From contig JAFACP010000205.1 of the NCBI GenBank assembly GCA_023425455.1, forward strand, positions 1 to 12,947: a DNA stretch of 12,947 nt. Direction: 5' to 3'. Within the stretch, counting starts at the first letter, position 1; the number at the start of each line of letters is the position of its first letter. A program made the translations under genes and the position numbers. The notes beneath the pieces were generated by a model. It ran no database searches, was not told the DNA's origin, and saw only the letters and a program-made list of their open reading frames with translations. The stretch is from Pseudomonadota bacterium. Lineage in GTDB: Bacteria; Pseudomonadota; Gammaproteobacteria; Enterobacterales; Enterobacteriaceae. Shown in pieces: positions 1-5,726 of this stretch.

Positions 1-330
1 ACCTTGACTGGCGATGGACTGAACGGAGTTGGTCCTACCGGCCTCATCAGCTACCGGCGCGCCTTACGGCGCCACCGTCCAGCCCACCATTGAGATGTAA
101 CAGGCTGCGCGATAAAACAAGCTTTATCACGGATGAGAATAACAGAGGACCAACCCTGACGCCTGATTTTGCAGGCGTGGCGAGAAGATAACGCGTTGCA
201 GACTGTGTATCAAGCGAGGCTCTGGAAGGCTGCTCGCATAACCAGAAATTAAATGTCCAGCAGCGAAAACGCTCAGGTAAGCAAGACCCGAGCAGCGGCG
301 CTCTGCTCCGGCATGGGGTTTACGGTGTGG
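1..330 (+). mobile_element. Possible right-end fragment of an IS110/IS1111-type insertion sequence (non-coding part)
   Basis: No recognisable protein is encoded here. What is visible is a series of six short perfect hairpins on one strand: 56-60/69-73, 111-116/123-128, 159-165/172-178, 214-218/233-237, 262-265/270-273 and 290-295/303-308. They end just before a REP element. In E. coli gntU is followed by yhgN, so a structured non-coding block here is unexpected. The overall look resembles the region downstream of the transposase in IS1111-subgroup elements, which is known to encode a guide (bridge/seeker) RNA and which often sits beside REP sequences. That assignment rests on resemblance and context. 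The transposase and left end would lie before position 1, and the exact right boundary is not defined. An ordinary intergenic region or a different structured RNA are alternatives. Confidence 0.35.
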
Positions 331-335
331 TATTG

Positions 336-366
336 TAGGCCCGGCAAGCAACGCGCCGCCGGGCAC
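336..366. repeat. REP (palindromic) element downstream of gntU
   Basis: A perfect 7-bp stem, GCCCGGC at 339-345 and GCCGGGC at 358-364, encloses a 12-base loop and is preceded by GTAG. This matches the usual layout of enterobacterial REP elements. It begins about 8 bases after the gntU stop codon, so it would form a hairpin in the 3' end of the gntKU transcript. REP hairpins are known to block 3' exonucleases and can act as weak terminators. There is no U-tract, so I call it a REP rather than an intrinsic terminator. Confidence 0.75.
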
Positions 367-371
367 CGCCG

Positions 372-1712
372 CTAGCTCAGCAGCGTAAACGCTATCATCC
401 CGACAACCGCCCCTGTTGTACCGAGGATGGTTTCCATCAGGGTCCAGGTTTTCAGGGTTTGCGCTTCGGTGGCGCCGGTAAATTTACCGAACAGCCAGAA
501 GCCGGCATCGTTGACGTGCGACACCACGATAGAGCCGCCCGCGATACAGATAGAGAGCGCGGCCATCTGCGCACCGGAGTAATTGAGCTGCTCAATCACC
601 GGCATCACCAGACCGACGGCGGTTAAGCAGGCCACAGTCGCAGACCCCTGAATGATACGCACCGCGGCCGCCAGCACGAAACAGGTCACGGCAATCGGCA
701 GGCCCATCCCCGTCAACGCTTCGCCCAGTGCCGGGCCAACGCCGGAATCCACAAGCACCTGCTTGAAGACGCCGCCTGCCCCAATCACCAGCAGAATAAT
801 ACCCGCCGGCTGCAGCGCATGGCCGCAAATTTCCATCACCCTGTCTTTCGCCATTCCCTGACGCATTGCGAGGCCGTAAATCGCCACCAGACACGCCACC
901 AGGATCGCCGTGAACGGATGGCCGATAAACTCAAACCACTCGTAGGCGGTCGATCCCTCAGGAACGAAGCGTGCGGCAATGGTTTTCAGGCCCACCAGCA
1001 CCAGCGGCAGCAGGATCAGCGCCAGGCTGAAGCCGAAGGAGGGCATTTTGCCTTCGCCCAGATGCGGCTCAGTGATGTCGTCCGGAATGTGCAGCTCAAC
1101 GTAACGGCTGATGAAATTCCCCCACAGCGGACCGGCAATAATCATCCCCGGAACCGCAGCGCAGAGACCAATCAGGATCATCCAGCCGAAGTCAGCGTGC
1201 ATCTGGGAGGCCAGCAGCATCGGCGCAGGTCCAGGCAGCAGGAACGCCGCCGCCGCCGCCACGCCCGCGAACAGCGGAATAACCAGCTTCACAAGGTTAG
1301 TACCGGTGTGGCGCGCCATGGAGAAGGCCACGCTAATCAGCAGCACGACCGCCACTTCGAAGAACAGCGGCAGCGCGCAAATCAGCCCCGCCAGGCCAAT
1401 CGCATAGTGCGCACGGCTGTGCCCGAAGGATTTCAGCATCCTGACGGCAATCTGATCGACCGCGCCCGTCTCGTGCAGGATCTTGCCAAACATCGCGCCC
1501 AGCGCGACCACAATCGCCAGAAAGCCCAGCGTGCCTCCCATCCCTTTTTCCATGGTTGCTGCAATTTTATCGAGCGGCATACCGGAAAAGAGACCTGCGC
1601 CAATAGAAACCACCATCAAAGCAACGAAAGCATGCATACGCGCTTTCATCACTAAAAACAGCAGCAGCAAAACGGAGCCGACTGCCGTTAACACTAACGT
1701 TAATGTACTCAA
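372..1712 (-). CDS. gntU: Low-affinity gluconate transporter GntU
   Basis: This is a 446-residue inner-membrane permease of the GntP (gluconate:H+ symporter) family that brings gluconate into the cytoplasm. The protein is almost entirely hydrophobic segments separated by short loops, beginning with one at about residues 3-22. A polar loop lies near residues 205-225, and the family-typical HVNDAGFW block is at about 399-406. Length and sequence match E. coli GntU. The start is a TTG at 1710-1712, chosen because it aligns with the known protein and has AAGG nine bases upstream. It begins three bases after the gntK stop codon, so the two are co-transcribed and probably translationally linked. 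Control is through the gntK promoter (GntR operators, CRP). Identification is secure; substrate preference is taken from the E. coli orthologue. Confidence 0.96.
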   Translation of the reverse strand: MSTLTLVLTAVGSVLLLLFLVMKARMHAFVALMVVSIGAGLFSGMPLDKIAATMEKGMGGTLGFLAIVVALGAMFGKILHETGAVDQIAVRMLKSFGHSRAHYAIGLAGLICALPLFFEVAVVLLISVAFSMARHTGTNLVKLVIPLFAGVAAAAAFLLPGPAPMLLASQMHADFGWMILIGLCAAVPGMIIAGPLWGNFISRYVELHIPDDITEPHLGEGKMPSFGFSLALILLPLVLVGLKTIAARFVPEGSTAYEWFEFIGHPFTAILVACLVAIYGLAMRQGMAKDRVMEICGHALQPAGIILLVIGAGGVFKQVLVDSGVGPALGEALTGMGLPIAVTCFVLAAAVRIIQGSATVACLTAVGLVMPVIEQLNYSGAQMAALSICIAGGSIVVSHVNDAGFWLFGKFTGATEAQTLKTWTLMETILGTTGAVVGMIAFTLLS

Positions 1713-1715
1713 AAC

Positions 1716-2243
1716 TTACTGCCTTTTAGTAATAACCTCGATGGTGCTGGCAACAACACCGTCCAGCGGCTGATCGATATCAACCACCAATACATCTTGT
1801 TCATCCGCACCCGGCTCCTGCAGAGCCTCGAACTGGGTAACCAGCATCTGGGTCTTGAAGAAGTGGCCTTTACGTGCCTTCAGGCGGCTTTCAATAACGT
1901 CGAAATCGCCTTTCAGATAGATAAAGGAGAGGTTCGGATTGCCTTCACGCAGCAGGTCGCGATAGGTTTTTTTCAGCGCGGAGCACACAATCAAAGAGAC
2001 TTTGTTGGTGCGCTGCATTGCAAAAGCGGCGTCGTTCAGCGCCTGCAGCCACGGCTTACGGTCATCGTCGTTCAGCGGCTCGCCCGCGGCCATTTTCATA
2101 ATGTTGCTGCGCGGATGAAGGAAGTCGCCATCAAGAAACGCGGCATGAAGTTGATGCGCCACTTCGCTGGCCACGGCTGATTTACCGCTACCGGAAACGC
2201 CCATCAGGACGTAAACGTGGTGATCATGATTAGTCGTGCTCAA
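1716..2243 (-). CDS. gntK: Gluconokinase GntK (thermoresistant type)
   Basis: GntK phosphorylates D-gluconate with ATP to 6-phospho-D-gluconate in the cytosol, feeding the Entner-Doudoroff and pentose phosphate pathways. The 175-residue protein has a Walker A motif, GVSGSGKS, at residues 15-22, followed by the DGDFLHP segment that contacts substrate. It is nearly identical to E. coli GntK. I place the start at the TTG at 2241-2243, because the protein then begins MSTTNHDHH as in E. coli and GAGGGA lies six bases upstream (2250-2255). A further in-frame TTG at 2259-2261 would add six residues but has no such support. gntU follows after three bases. Two GntR operators and a CRP site lie upstream, consistent with gluconate induction and catabolite control. 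Confidence 0.97.
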   Translation of the reverse strand: MSTTNHDHHVYVLMGVSGSGKSAVASEVAHQLHAAFLDGDFLHPRSNIMKMAAGEPLNDDDRKPWLQALNDAAFAMQRTNKVSLIVCSALKKTYRDLLREGNPNLSFIYLKGDFDVIESRLKARKGHFFKTQMLVTQFEALQEPGADEQDVLVVDIDQPLDGVVASTIEVITKRQ

Positions 2244-2262
2244 AGGGTGTCCCTCAGTCAAT

Positions 2263-2276
2263 TGTTACGGGTAACA
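2263..2276. promoter_or_regulatory. GntR operator 1 (gntK promoter)
   Basis: The sequence TGTTACGGGTAACA is a near-perfect palindrome resembling the GntR recognition sequence ATGTTACCGGTAACAT. It lies about 20 bases upstream of the gntK start and abuts a second copy. Tandem operators in this position are known for the E. coli gntKU promoter, where bound GntR blocks transcription and gluconate releases it. Binding here is inferred from sequence match. Confidence 0.8.
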
Positions 2277-2290
2277 GTTATCGGTAACAT
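2275..2290. promoter_or_regulatory. GntR operator 2 (gntK promoter)
   Basis: The sequence CAGTTATCGGTAACAT matches the GntR consensus at most positions, with an intact TCGGTAACAT half. It directly adjoins operator 1, so its centre is about 14 bases away and two dimers could bind side by side. On the minus strand it contains GATAAC, a possible -10 hexamer, so occupancy would cover the promoter. Confidence 0.78.
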
Positions 2291-2306
2291 TGTCCTGCCG
2301 GGGCAA
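2277..2306 (-). promoter_or_regulatory. Tentative gntK promoter
   Basis: Reading the minus strand, TTGCCC at 2301-2306 and GATAAC at 2277-2282 are separated by 18 bases. Each matches four of six consensus bases. The -10 hexamer lies inside GntR operator 2, which would explain repression. Matches are modest; an activator-dependent promoter is expected to look weak. The start site is not determined. Confidence 0.4.
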
Positions 2307-2344
2307 AAGAGAAGCAATATCCAAACGTGCGCGAAGTGAATAAG

Positions 2345-2360
2345 TGTGAGCTAGCTCAAA
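2345..2360. promoter_or_regulatory. CRP-cAMP binding site upstream of gntK
   Basis: TGTGA followed by six bases and TCAAA matches the CRP consensus TGTGA-N6-TCACA at nine of ten positions. It lies between gntR and gntK, about 80 bases upstream of the probable gntK transcription start. It fits known catabolite control of gntKU in E. coli. Functional binding is inferred. Confidence 0.7.
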
Positions 2361-2369
2361 TTTGTCAGC

Positions 2370-3365
2370 TTAAATAGATCCGCCCGGTGACAAGGTGAAA
2401 CCTAAATCTAACATTTTAGGGGTCACCGCTTCACCACGAATGCGCGCCAGCAGGCGTTCAGCGCCAATGCGTCCCATACGCTCACGCGGCGTGAGCACAC
2501 TCGCCAGACGCGGCTCCATTACCTGACCGATATCGTGGCCGTGGAAACCGGCAATCGCCATGTCCTGCGGGATCTTCAGCCCCAGACGCTGGCACTCGAA
2601 CGCCGCCCCGACCGCCAGGTCATCGTTGGTGCAGAAAATACCGTCCAGCTGGGGATACTCACGCCGGGCCTGGCGCATCAGTTCAATCCCGGAGGTGTAG
2701 GAGGAAGACTGCTCCACCATTACGCTGTACGGGATCAGGCCGGCATCGAGCATCGCCTGCTCATACCCCTTCTGTTTGATAATCGTACGTTCATCAAGTC
2801 GTGCGCCCAGATAGGCCACATGGCGATGCCCGTGGGCGATAATCGCCGCCGTCATCTGGCGCGCCGCTTCGAAGTTATCAAAACCGACGGCAATATCGAG
2901 GCAAGGCGACTGGCTGTCCATCAGCTCAACCACCGGAATACCGGCGACTTCGATCATCTTCAGGGTGCGGGGAGTATGGGTGCGTTCCGTTAAAATCAGG
3001 CCGTCGATGTTCCAGGAAAGCATCGATTCCAGGCGCTCTTCCTCCAGCTCAGGTTTGTACCCGTAGTGAGCGAGCATGGTCTGATAGCCGAAGGCATCGG
3101 TCACGCTCTCAATACCGCGCAGCACCTCGGCGAACACCTGGTTGGTTAACGAGGGCAGCAACACGCCGACCGCACGGCTGGTCGCATTGGAGAGAATATC
3201 GGGGGCACGGTTGGGAATATAGCCCAGTTCATCGAGGGCAGCGGCAATCTTGCCACGCAACGCCACAGAAACCTGTTCCGGGTTACGTAAAAAGCGGCTG
3301 ACCGTCATTTTGGTCACGCCTACGCGATCGGCTACATCCTGAAGTACGGGGCGTTTCTTCTTCAT
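2370..3365 (-). CDS. gntR: Gluconate operon transcriptional repressor GntR (LacI family)
   Basis: GntR represses gluconate uptake and catabolism genes (gntKU, gntT, edd-eda in E. coli) and releases DNA when gluconate binds. The 331-residue protein has an N-terminal LacI-type helix-turn-helix at about residues 8-27 (VADRVGVTKMTVSRFL), a hinge around residues 45-58, and a periplasmic-binding-protein-like sensor domain from about residue 60 to the end. It is highly similar to E. coli GntR along its whole length. The ATG at 3363-3365 gives the conserved MKKKRP start and has AGGA just upstream. The frame stays open to 3452, but that extension runs through the yhhW terminator and is not conserved. 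gntR has its own upstream leader, so it is probably transcribed separately from gntKU. Confidence 0.97.
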   Translation of the reverse strand: MKKKRPVLQDVADRVGVTKMTVSRFLRNPEQVSVALRGKIAAALDELGYIPNRAPDILSNATSRAVGVLLPSLTNQVFAEVLRGIESVTDAFGYQTMLAHYGYKPELEEERLESMLSWNIDGLILTERTHTPRTLKMIEVAGIPVVELMDSQSPCLDIAVGFDNFEAARQMTAAIIAHGHRHVAYLGARLDERTIIKQKGYEQAMLDAGLIPYSVMVEQSSSYTSGIELMRQARREYPQLDGIFCTNDDLAVGAAFECQRLGLKIPQDMAIAGFHGHDIGQVMEPRLASVLTPRERMGRIGAERLLARIRGEAVTPKMLDLGFTLSPGGSI

Positions 3366-3416
3366 CGTCCTGAGAAATCGTTGGGGGAAAGATTTGCTCA
3401 GTTTATCACGGACAAA

Positions 3417-3450
3417 GCCCATCCTTCCCCTGTCAAAAGGAAGGATGGGC
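3417..3450 (-). terminator. Intrinsic terminator downstream of yhhW
   Basis: A perfect 12-bp inverted repeat (GCCCATCCTTCC at 3417-3428, GGAAGGATGGGC at 3439-3450) has a 10-base loop and is followed on the minus strand by TTTG. It starts 17 bases past the yhhW stop codon and ends about 50 bases before the gntR start. It should therefore separate yhhW transcription from gntR. The U-run is short, but the stem is very stable. On the plus strand it is followed by a T-rich run, although no plus-strand gene needs it. Confidence 0.75.
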
Positions 3451-3466
3451 ATTTATTTCTGTTTTA

Positions 3467-4162
3467 TTAGACCGGTGGCAGGTCGAAGAGCAGAATTTCG
3501 CTTTCGCTGTCAGCATGCACAGAGAGCGCCTGCTCATCCCAGATGGCGAGACCATCGCTGGTGGTGGCTTTGGTGCCGTTGATCGTCACTTCACCTTTCA
3601 CCACCTGGATCCACACCCGGCGATTCGCGGCAATCTGGTGTACCGACTGTTCGTTTTTCGCCAGCGCCCAGCGATAGAGCTCCATATCCTGATACACCTT
3701 CAGGGAACCGTCACGCGCATCCGGGGAGAGCACCAGCTGTTTGCCCTGCAGCGCGTCAAAGCGACGTTGCTCGTAGCGCGGCGTGATGCCGGTTTCTTCC
3801 GGAATGATCCAGATTTGATACAGGTGCAGCTTTTCCGTTTTGCTCGGGTTGTATTCAGAGTGACGAATGCCGGTACCCGCGCTCATGATCTGGAACTCAC
3901 CCGCCGGCACCTGCTCTTTGTTGCCCATGCTGTCCTGGTGCTCAACCGCCCCTTCCAGCACATAGGTCAGGATCTCCATATCCTTGTGCGGGTGAGTGCC
4001 GAAGCCCTGACCGGCATCAATCACGTCATCGTTAATCACCCGCAGCGCGGAGAAGCCCATAAAGTTCGGGTCGTAGTAGTCGGCAAACGAGAATGAATGC
4101 CATGAGTCCAGCCAGCCATGATTCGCGTGACCACGTTCGTTTGCTTTGCGTAAATAGATCAT
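3467..4162 (-). CDS. yhhW: Pirin-family quercetin 2,3-dioxygenase YhhW
   Basis: This 231-residue cytosolic bicupin belongs to the pirin family. E. coli YhhW has quercetin 2,3-dioxygenase activity in vitro, but its physiological substrate is not established. The N-terminal cupin carries the expected metal ligands His57, His59, His101 and Glu103 within the blocks THPHKDME and GTGIRHSE. The C-terminal cupin (about residues 130-231) lacks this metal set, as is usual. The ATG at 4160-4162 has GAGGGT six bases upstream. This ribosome-binding site forms one arm of a 10-bp inverted repeat discussed in the findings. The gene stands between yhhX and gntR on the same strand, with hairpins on both sides, so it is probably monocistronic. 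Confidence 0.95.
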   Translation of the reverse strand: MIYLRKANERGHANHGWLDSWHSFSFADYYDPNFMGFSALRVINDDVIDAGQGFGTHPHKDMEILTYVLEGAVEHQDSMGNKEQVPAGEFQIMSAGTGIRHSEYNPSKTEKLHLYQIWIIPEETGITPRYEQRRFDALQGKQLVLSPDARDGSLKVYQDMELYRWALAKNEQSVHQIAANRRVWIQVVKGEVTINGTKATTSDGLAIWDEQALSVHADSESEILLFDLPPV

Positions 4163-4216
4163 TGTTTCACCCTCAGTTCGTTTCGATGGGGTAAGTGTGG
4201 ACGCAAACCGCCCGGG

Positions 4217-4222
4217 ATCATA
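4217..4222 (-). promoter_or_regulatory. Candidate -10 box for yhhW
   Basis: On the minus strand TATGAT matches five of six bases of the sigma-70 -10 consensus, about 55 bases upstream of the yhhW start. I see no good -35 hexamer at the usual distance. The box would put transcription start near 4210. It is a plausible but unproven promoter element. Confidence 0.35.
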
Positions 4223-4235
4223 GAGGGTGAAAATT

Positions 4236-4276
4236 GACTCCTCTTTTCAAAAATTATGAACAAGCACAGAGGAGCC
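4236..4276 (-). terminator. Probable terminator downstream of yhhX
   Basis: GACTCCTCT at 4236-4244 pairs with AGAGGAGCC at 4268-4276 (one G-U pair) around a 23-base AT-rich loop. On the minus strand it lies 11 bases after the yhhX stop and is followed by AATTTTC. On the plus strand it is followed by TTTTT. It would end yhhX transcription before yhhW. The large loop lowers confidence. Confidence 0.5.
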
Positions 4277-4287
4277 TTTTTGACTTA

Positions 4288-5322
4288 TCAGGAGAGGATT
4301 ATCGTGGCAGGAGAGGGCTGTCCGAAGGCCCGTTCGAGGAGTTCAAGGTTGGTCAGAACGTCAGATTCCTTGACATAATTTGGCTCACCGTGGCCGATCG
4401 TCCTGAACAGCGCATCGTAAACGCGGCCATAGTCGCCGGTTTCTGGCACCATCTCCTCTTTCACCGTTACGCCGTCGGCATTCACATACTCCAGCACGCC
4501 CACGGAATCATCCGCCGCAAAACCCGGTTCACCCGGCATGATATTGGCTTTCAGGCTGGTCTCCTGCTGGTCGATACCGTATTTGATAAACGAGCCTCTG
4601 GTGCCATGGACGATAAATTTCGGGTAGTCGATCTTCACCAGATGGCTGGTTTTAACGATGGCTTTCAGGTCGCCGTAGAACAGCTGCGCTTCAAAGGTGT
4701 CGTCCGGGTTGGCTTTATTGCGCAGGCTACGGATGTCGTACGCCACGTGGTCCGGACGGCCAAACAGGGAGATAATCTGGTCCATGGTGTGTACGCCCAG
4801 ACCATAGAACGCGCCATCCTCAGGCCGGCCGGGCCGGGTTTCCGCCACCGGACGGTAGTAATCAAAATGACTTTCGATTTCAACGATCTCCCCAAGCTTG
4901 CCGCTCTCAATCGCCTTTTTCATCGTCAGGAAACAGCTATCAAAGCGACGGTTCTGGTACGGAGTGACGGTCAGACCGTTGCTTTTTGCCAGCGCGAACA
5001 GGGCGTTCGCTTCGGCAACGGTTGGGGTGAACGGTTTTTCGACCAGCACGTTTTTACCCGCTTCGAGCGCGCGTTTAGCATAGTCAAAATGGCTGTCGGC
5101 ATGGGTGCAGACGATCACCAGCCTGACCTGCGGGTCGTTTAACACTTCATCAAGATCGCTGGTGAAATGGATATGGGAATACTGCGGGGATTGCTCTTCC
5201 GGCTTCGCGCTGCGGCGGTAGATGTGTGCGACGTGCCAGCTGTCTTTACGGTTGAGAACATACGGCAGGTGATAGCGGGTCGTGCTTTTACCAAATCCAA
5301 TAAATGCGCAATGTAATGTCAT
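4288..5322 (-). CDS. yhhX: Gfo/Idh/MocA-family oxidoreductase YhhX
   Basis: This 344-residue predicted NAD(P)-dependent dehydrogenase is an orthologue of E. coli YhhX, whose substrate is unknown. Family members usually oxidise or reduce sugars or cyclitols. The N-terminal Rossmann fold begins with the dinucleotide-binding stretch AFIGFGKSTTRYHLP (residues 6-20). The family EKP motif is at residues 95-97, and a histidine in GLGVHTMDQ (His178) sits where the family's catalytic or substrate-binding His is found. The C-terminal half is the mixed alpha/beta domain. The ATG at 5320-5322 has AAAGGA eight bases upstream. RyhB is encoded upstream on the same strand, separated by a leader of about 190 bases. 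Family assignment is firm and function is unknown. Confidence 0.93.
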   Translation of the reverse strand: MTLHCAFIGFGKSTTRYHLPYVLNRKDSWHVAHIYRRSAKPEEQSPQYSHIHFTSDLDEVLNDPQVRLVIVCTHADSHFDYAKRALEAGKNVLVEKPFTPTVAEANALFALAKSNGLTVTPYQNRRFDSCFLTMKKAIESGKLGEIVEIESHFDYYRPVAETRPGRPEDGAFYGLGVHTMDQIISLFGRPDHVAYDIRSLRNKANPDDTFEAQLFYGDLKAIVKTSHLVKIDYPKFIVHGTRGSFIKYGIDQQETSLKANIMPGEPGFAADDSVGVLEYVNADGVTVKEEMVPETGDYGRVYDALFRTIGHGEPNYVKESDVLTNLELLERAFGQPSPATIILS

Positions 5323-5343
5323 GGCTCAGTCCTTTTGGAAGGT

Positions 5344-5368
5344 TATTGCGTCTTACCATAGCGCAATA
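5344..5368. promoter_or_regulatory. Inverted repeat in the yhhX upstream region
   Basis: TATTGCG at 5344-5350 and CGCAATA at 5362-5368 form a perfect 7-bp inverted repeat with an 11-base spacer, centred about 34 bases before the yhhX start. It could be a regulator-binding site or a small hairpin in the leader. I do not recognise it as a known operator. Only the symmetry is observed. Confidence 0.35.
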
Positions 5369-5511
5369 CCTCTGCTCGCGCATCGGCCGTCGGCGTCGCA
5401 GGCGGTTTGCTCACGGCAAGCGCGCAGCAACCGGAGCGCACATATAGAGAACATGAGGATTGCGAGCCCTTCCCGGGGGAAAATGGCAGGTAAGCCAGGC
5501 TGAAAAAAACC

Positions 5512-5605
5512 AAAAAAAAGCCAGCTAAAAGCTGGCTAAAGTAATACTGGAAGCAATGTGAGCAATGTCGTGCTTTCAGGTTCCCGTAACGGTCTTCCTG
5601 AACGC
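5512..5605 (-). ncRNA. ryhB: RyhB iron-responsive small regulatory RNA
   Basis: RyhB is an Hfq-dependent small RNA made during iron starvation. It pairs with and destabilises mRNAs of iron-using proteins (for example sdhCDAB and sodB) and promotes siderophore synthesis. The core from about 5577 down to 5537, including CACGACATTGCTCACATTGC, matches the E. coli RyhB seed region base for base as I recall it. The 5' hairpin differs from E. coli in its loop side but keeps a TTCAGG/CCTGAA stem. The 3' end is a 6-bp terminator stem (5531-5536 with 5520-5525) followed by eight U residues. Location between yhhX and yhhY is the same as in E. coli. The length, about 94 bases, compares with 90 in E. coli. 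The 5' end is set by alignment and promoter spacing. Confidence 0.95.
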
Positions 5606-5611
5606 GAGACA

Positions 5612-5642
5612 ATAATAATCATTCTCATTCGCACTTGTCCAA
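5612..5642 (-). promoter_or_regulatory. ryhB promoter
   Basis: On the minus strand TATTAT at 5612-5617 is a good -10 box, ending six bases before the predicted RNA start at 5605. The -35 is GGACAA at 5635-5640 (17-base spacer) or TTGGAC at 5637-5642 (19-base spacer). The -10 box overlaps the Fur site, consistent with repression when iron is plentiful. Confidence 0.75.
5613..5627. promoter_or_regulatory. Fur box of ryhB
   Basis: Reading the minus strand, TGAGAATGATTATTA matches the 7-1-7 Fur consensus TGATAATNATTATCA at 12 of 14 defined positions. It covers the ryhB -10 region. Fur-Fe(II) repression of ryhB from such a site is established in E. coli; here it is inferred from sequence. Confidence 0.8.
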
Positions 5643-5664
5643 TCTTTTTTGCAAAAAATAGCAG

Positions 5665-5686
5665 TTGACTCGATTTTTAAAGTCAA
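5665..5686. promoter_or_regulatory. Inverted repeat and possible -35 upstream of yhhY
   Basis: TTGACT at 5665-5670 and its complement AGTCAA at 5681-5686 form a perfect 6-bp inverted repeat with a 10-base AT-rich spacer. TTGACT also matches five of six -35 bases for transcription toward yhhY, but no convincing -10 follows. It may be a regulator site, a promoter part, or chance. Confidence 0.3.
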
Positions 5687-5726
5687 TGATGTTGGAAGGG
5701 ATGTTTAACTGACTGAGGAACAAGGA

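Noticed and set aside
3-191. Plus-strand frame open from the window edge to 191, with no start visible
   Set aside because: The translation is rich in Arg, Pro and Ser and matches no family I know. The inverted repeats better fit a structured non-coding region. A transposase tail cannot be excluded without upstream sequence.
127-366. Minus-strand open frame of 79 codons downstream of gntU
   Set aside because: It runs through the REP palindrome and the hairpin series, has no recognisable domain and an arginine/glycine-rich random look. It is probably chance.
819-1655. Long plus-strand open frame antisense to gntU (278 codons)
   Set aside because: The translation is rich in Gln, His and Arg, a typical shadow of a GC-biased membrane-protein gene. 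No domain and no ribosome site are seen.
3366-3452. N-terminal extension of gntR
   Set aside because: It would place coding sequence through the 12-bp terminator hairpin of yhhW, and the conserved protein starts at MKKKRP with the ATG at 3365.
4234-5142. Plus-strand open frame antisense to yhhX (302 codons)
   Set aside because: It begins inside the yhhX terminator hairpin and mirrors yhhX codon bias. No family is recognisable.
5353-5454. Possible 33-codon leader peptide upstream of yhhX on the minus strand
   Set aside because: There is no ribosome-binding site before its ATG, and its composition (Cys/Arg-rich) gives no support.
5343-5612. Minus-strand open frame of 89 codons spanning ryhB
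   Set aside because: It coincides with the RyhB RNA and its terminator U-tract, which explain the sequence fully. The frame is accidental.
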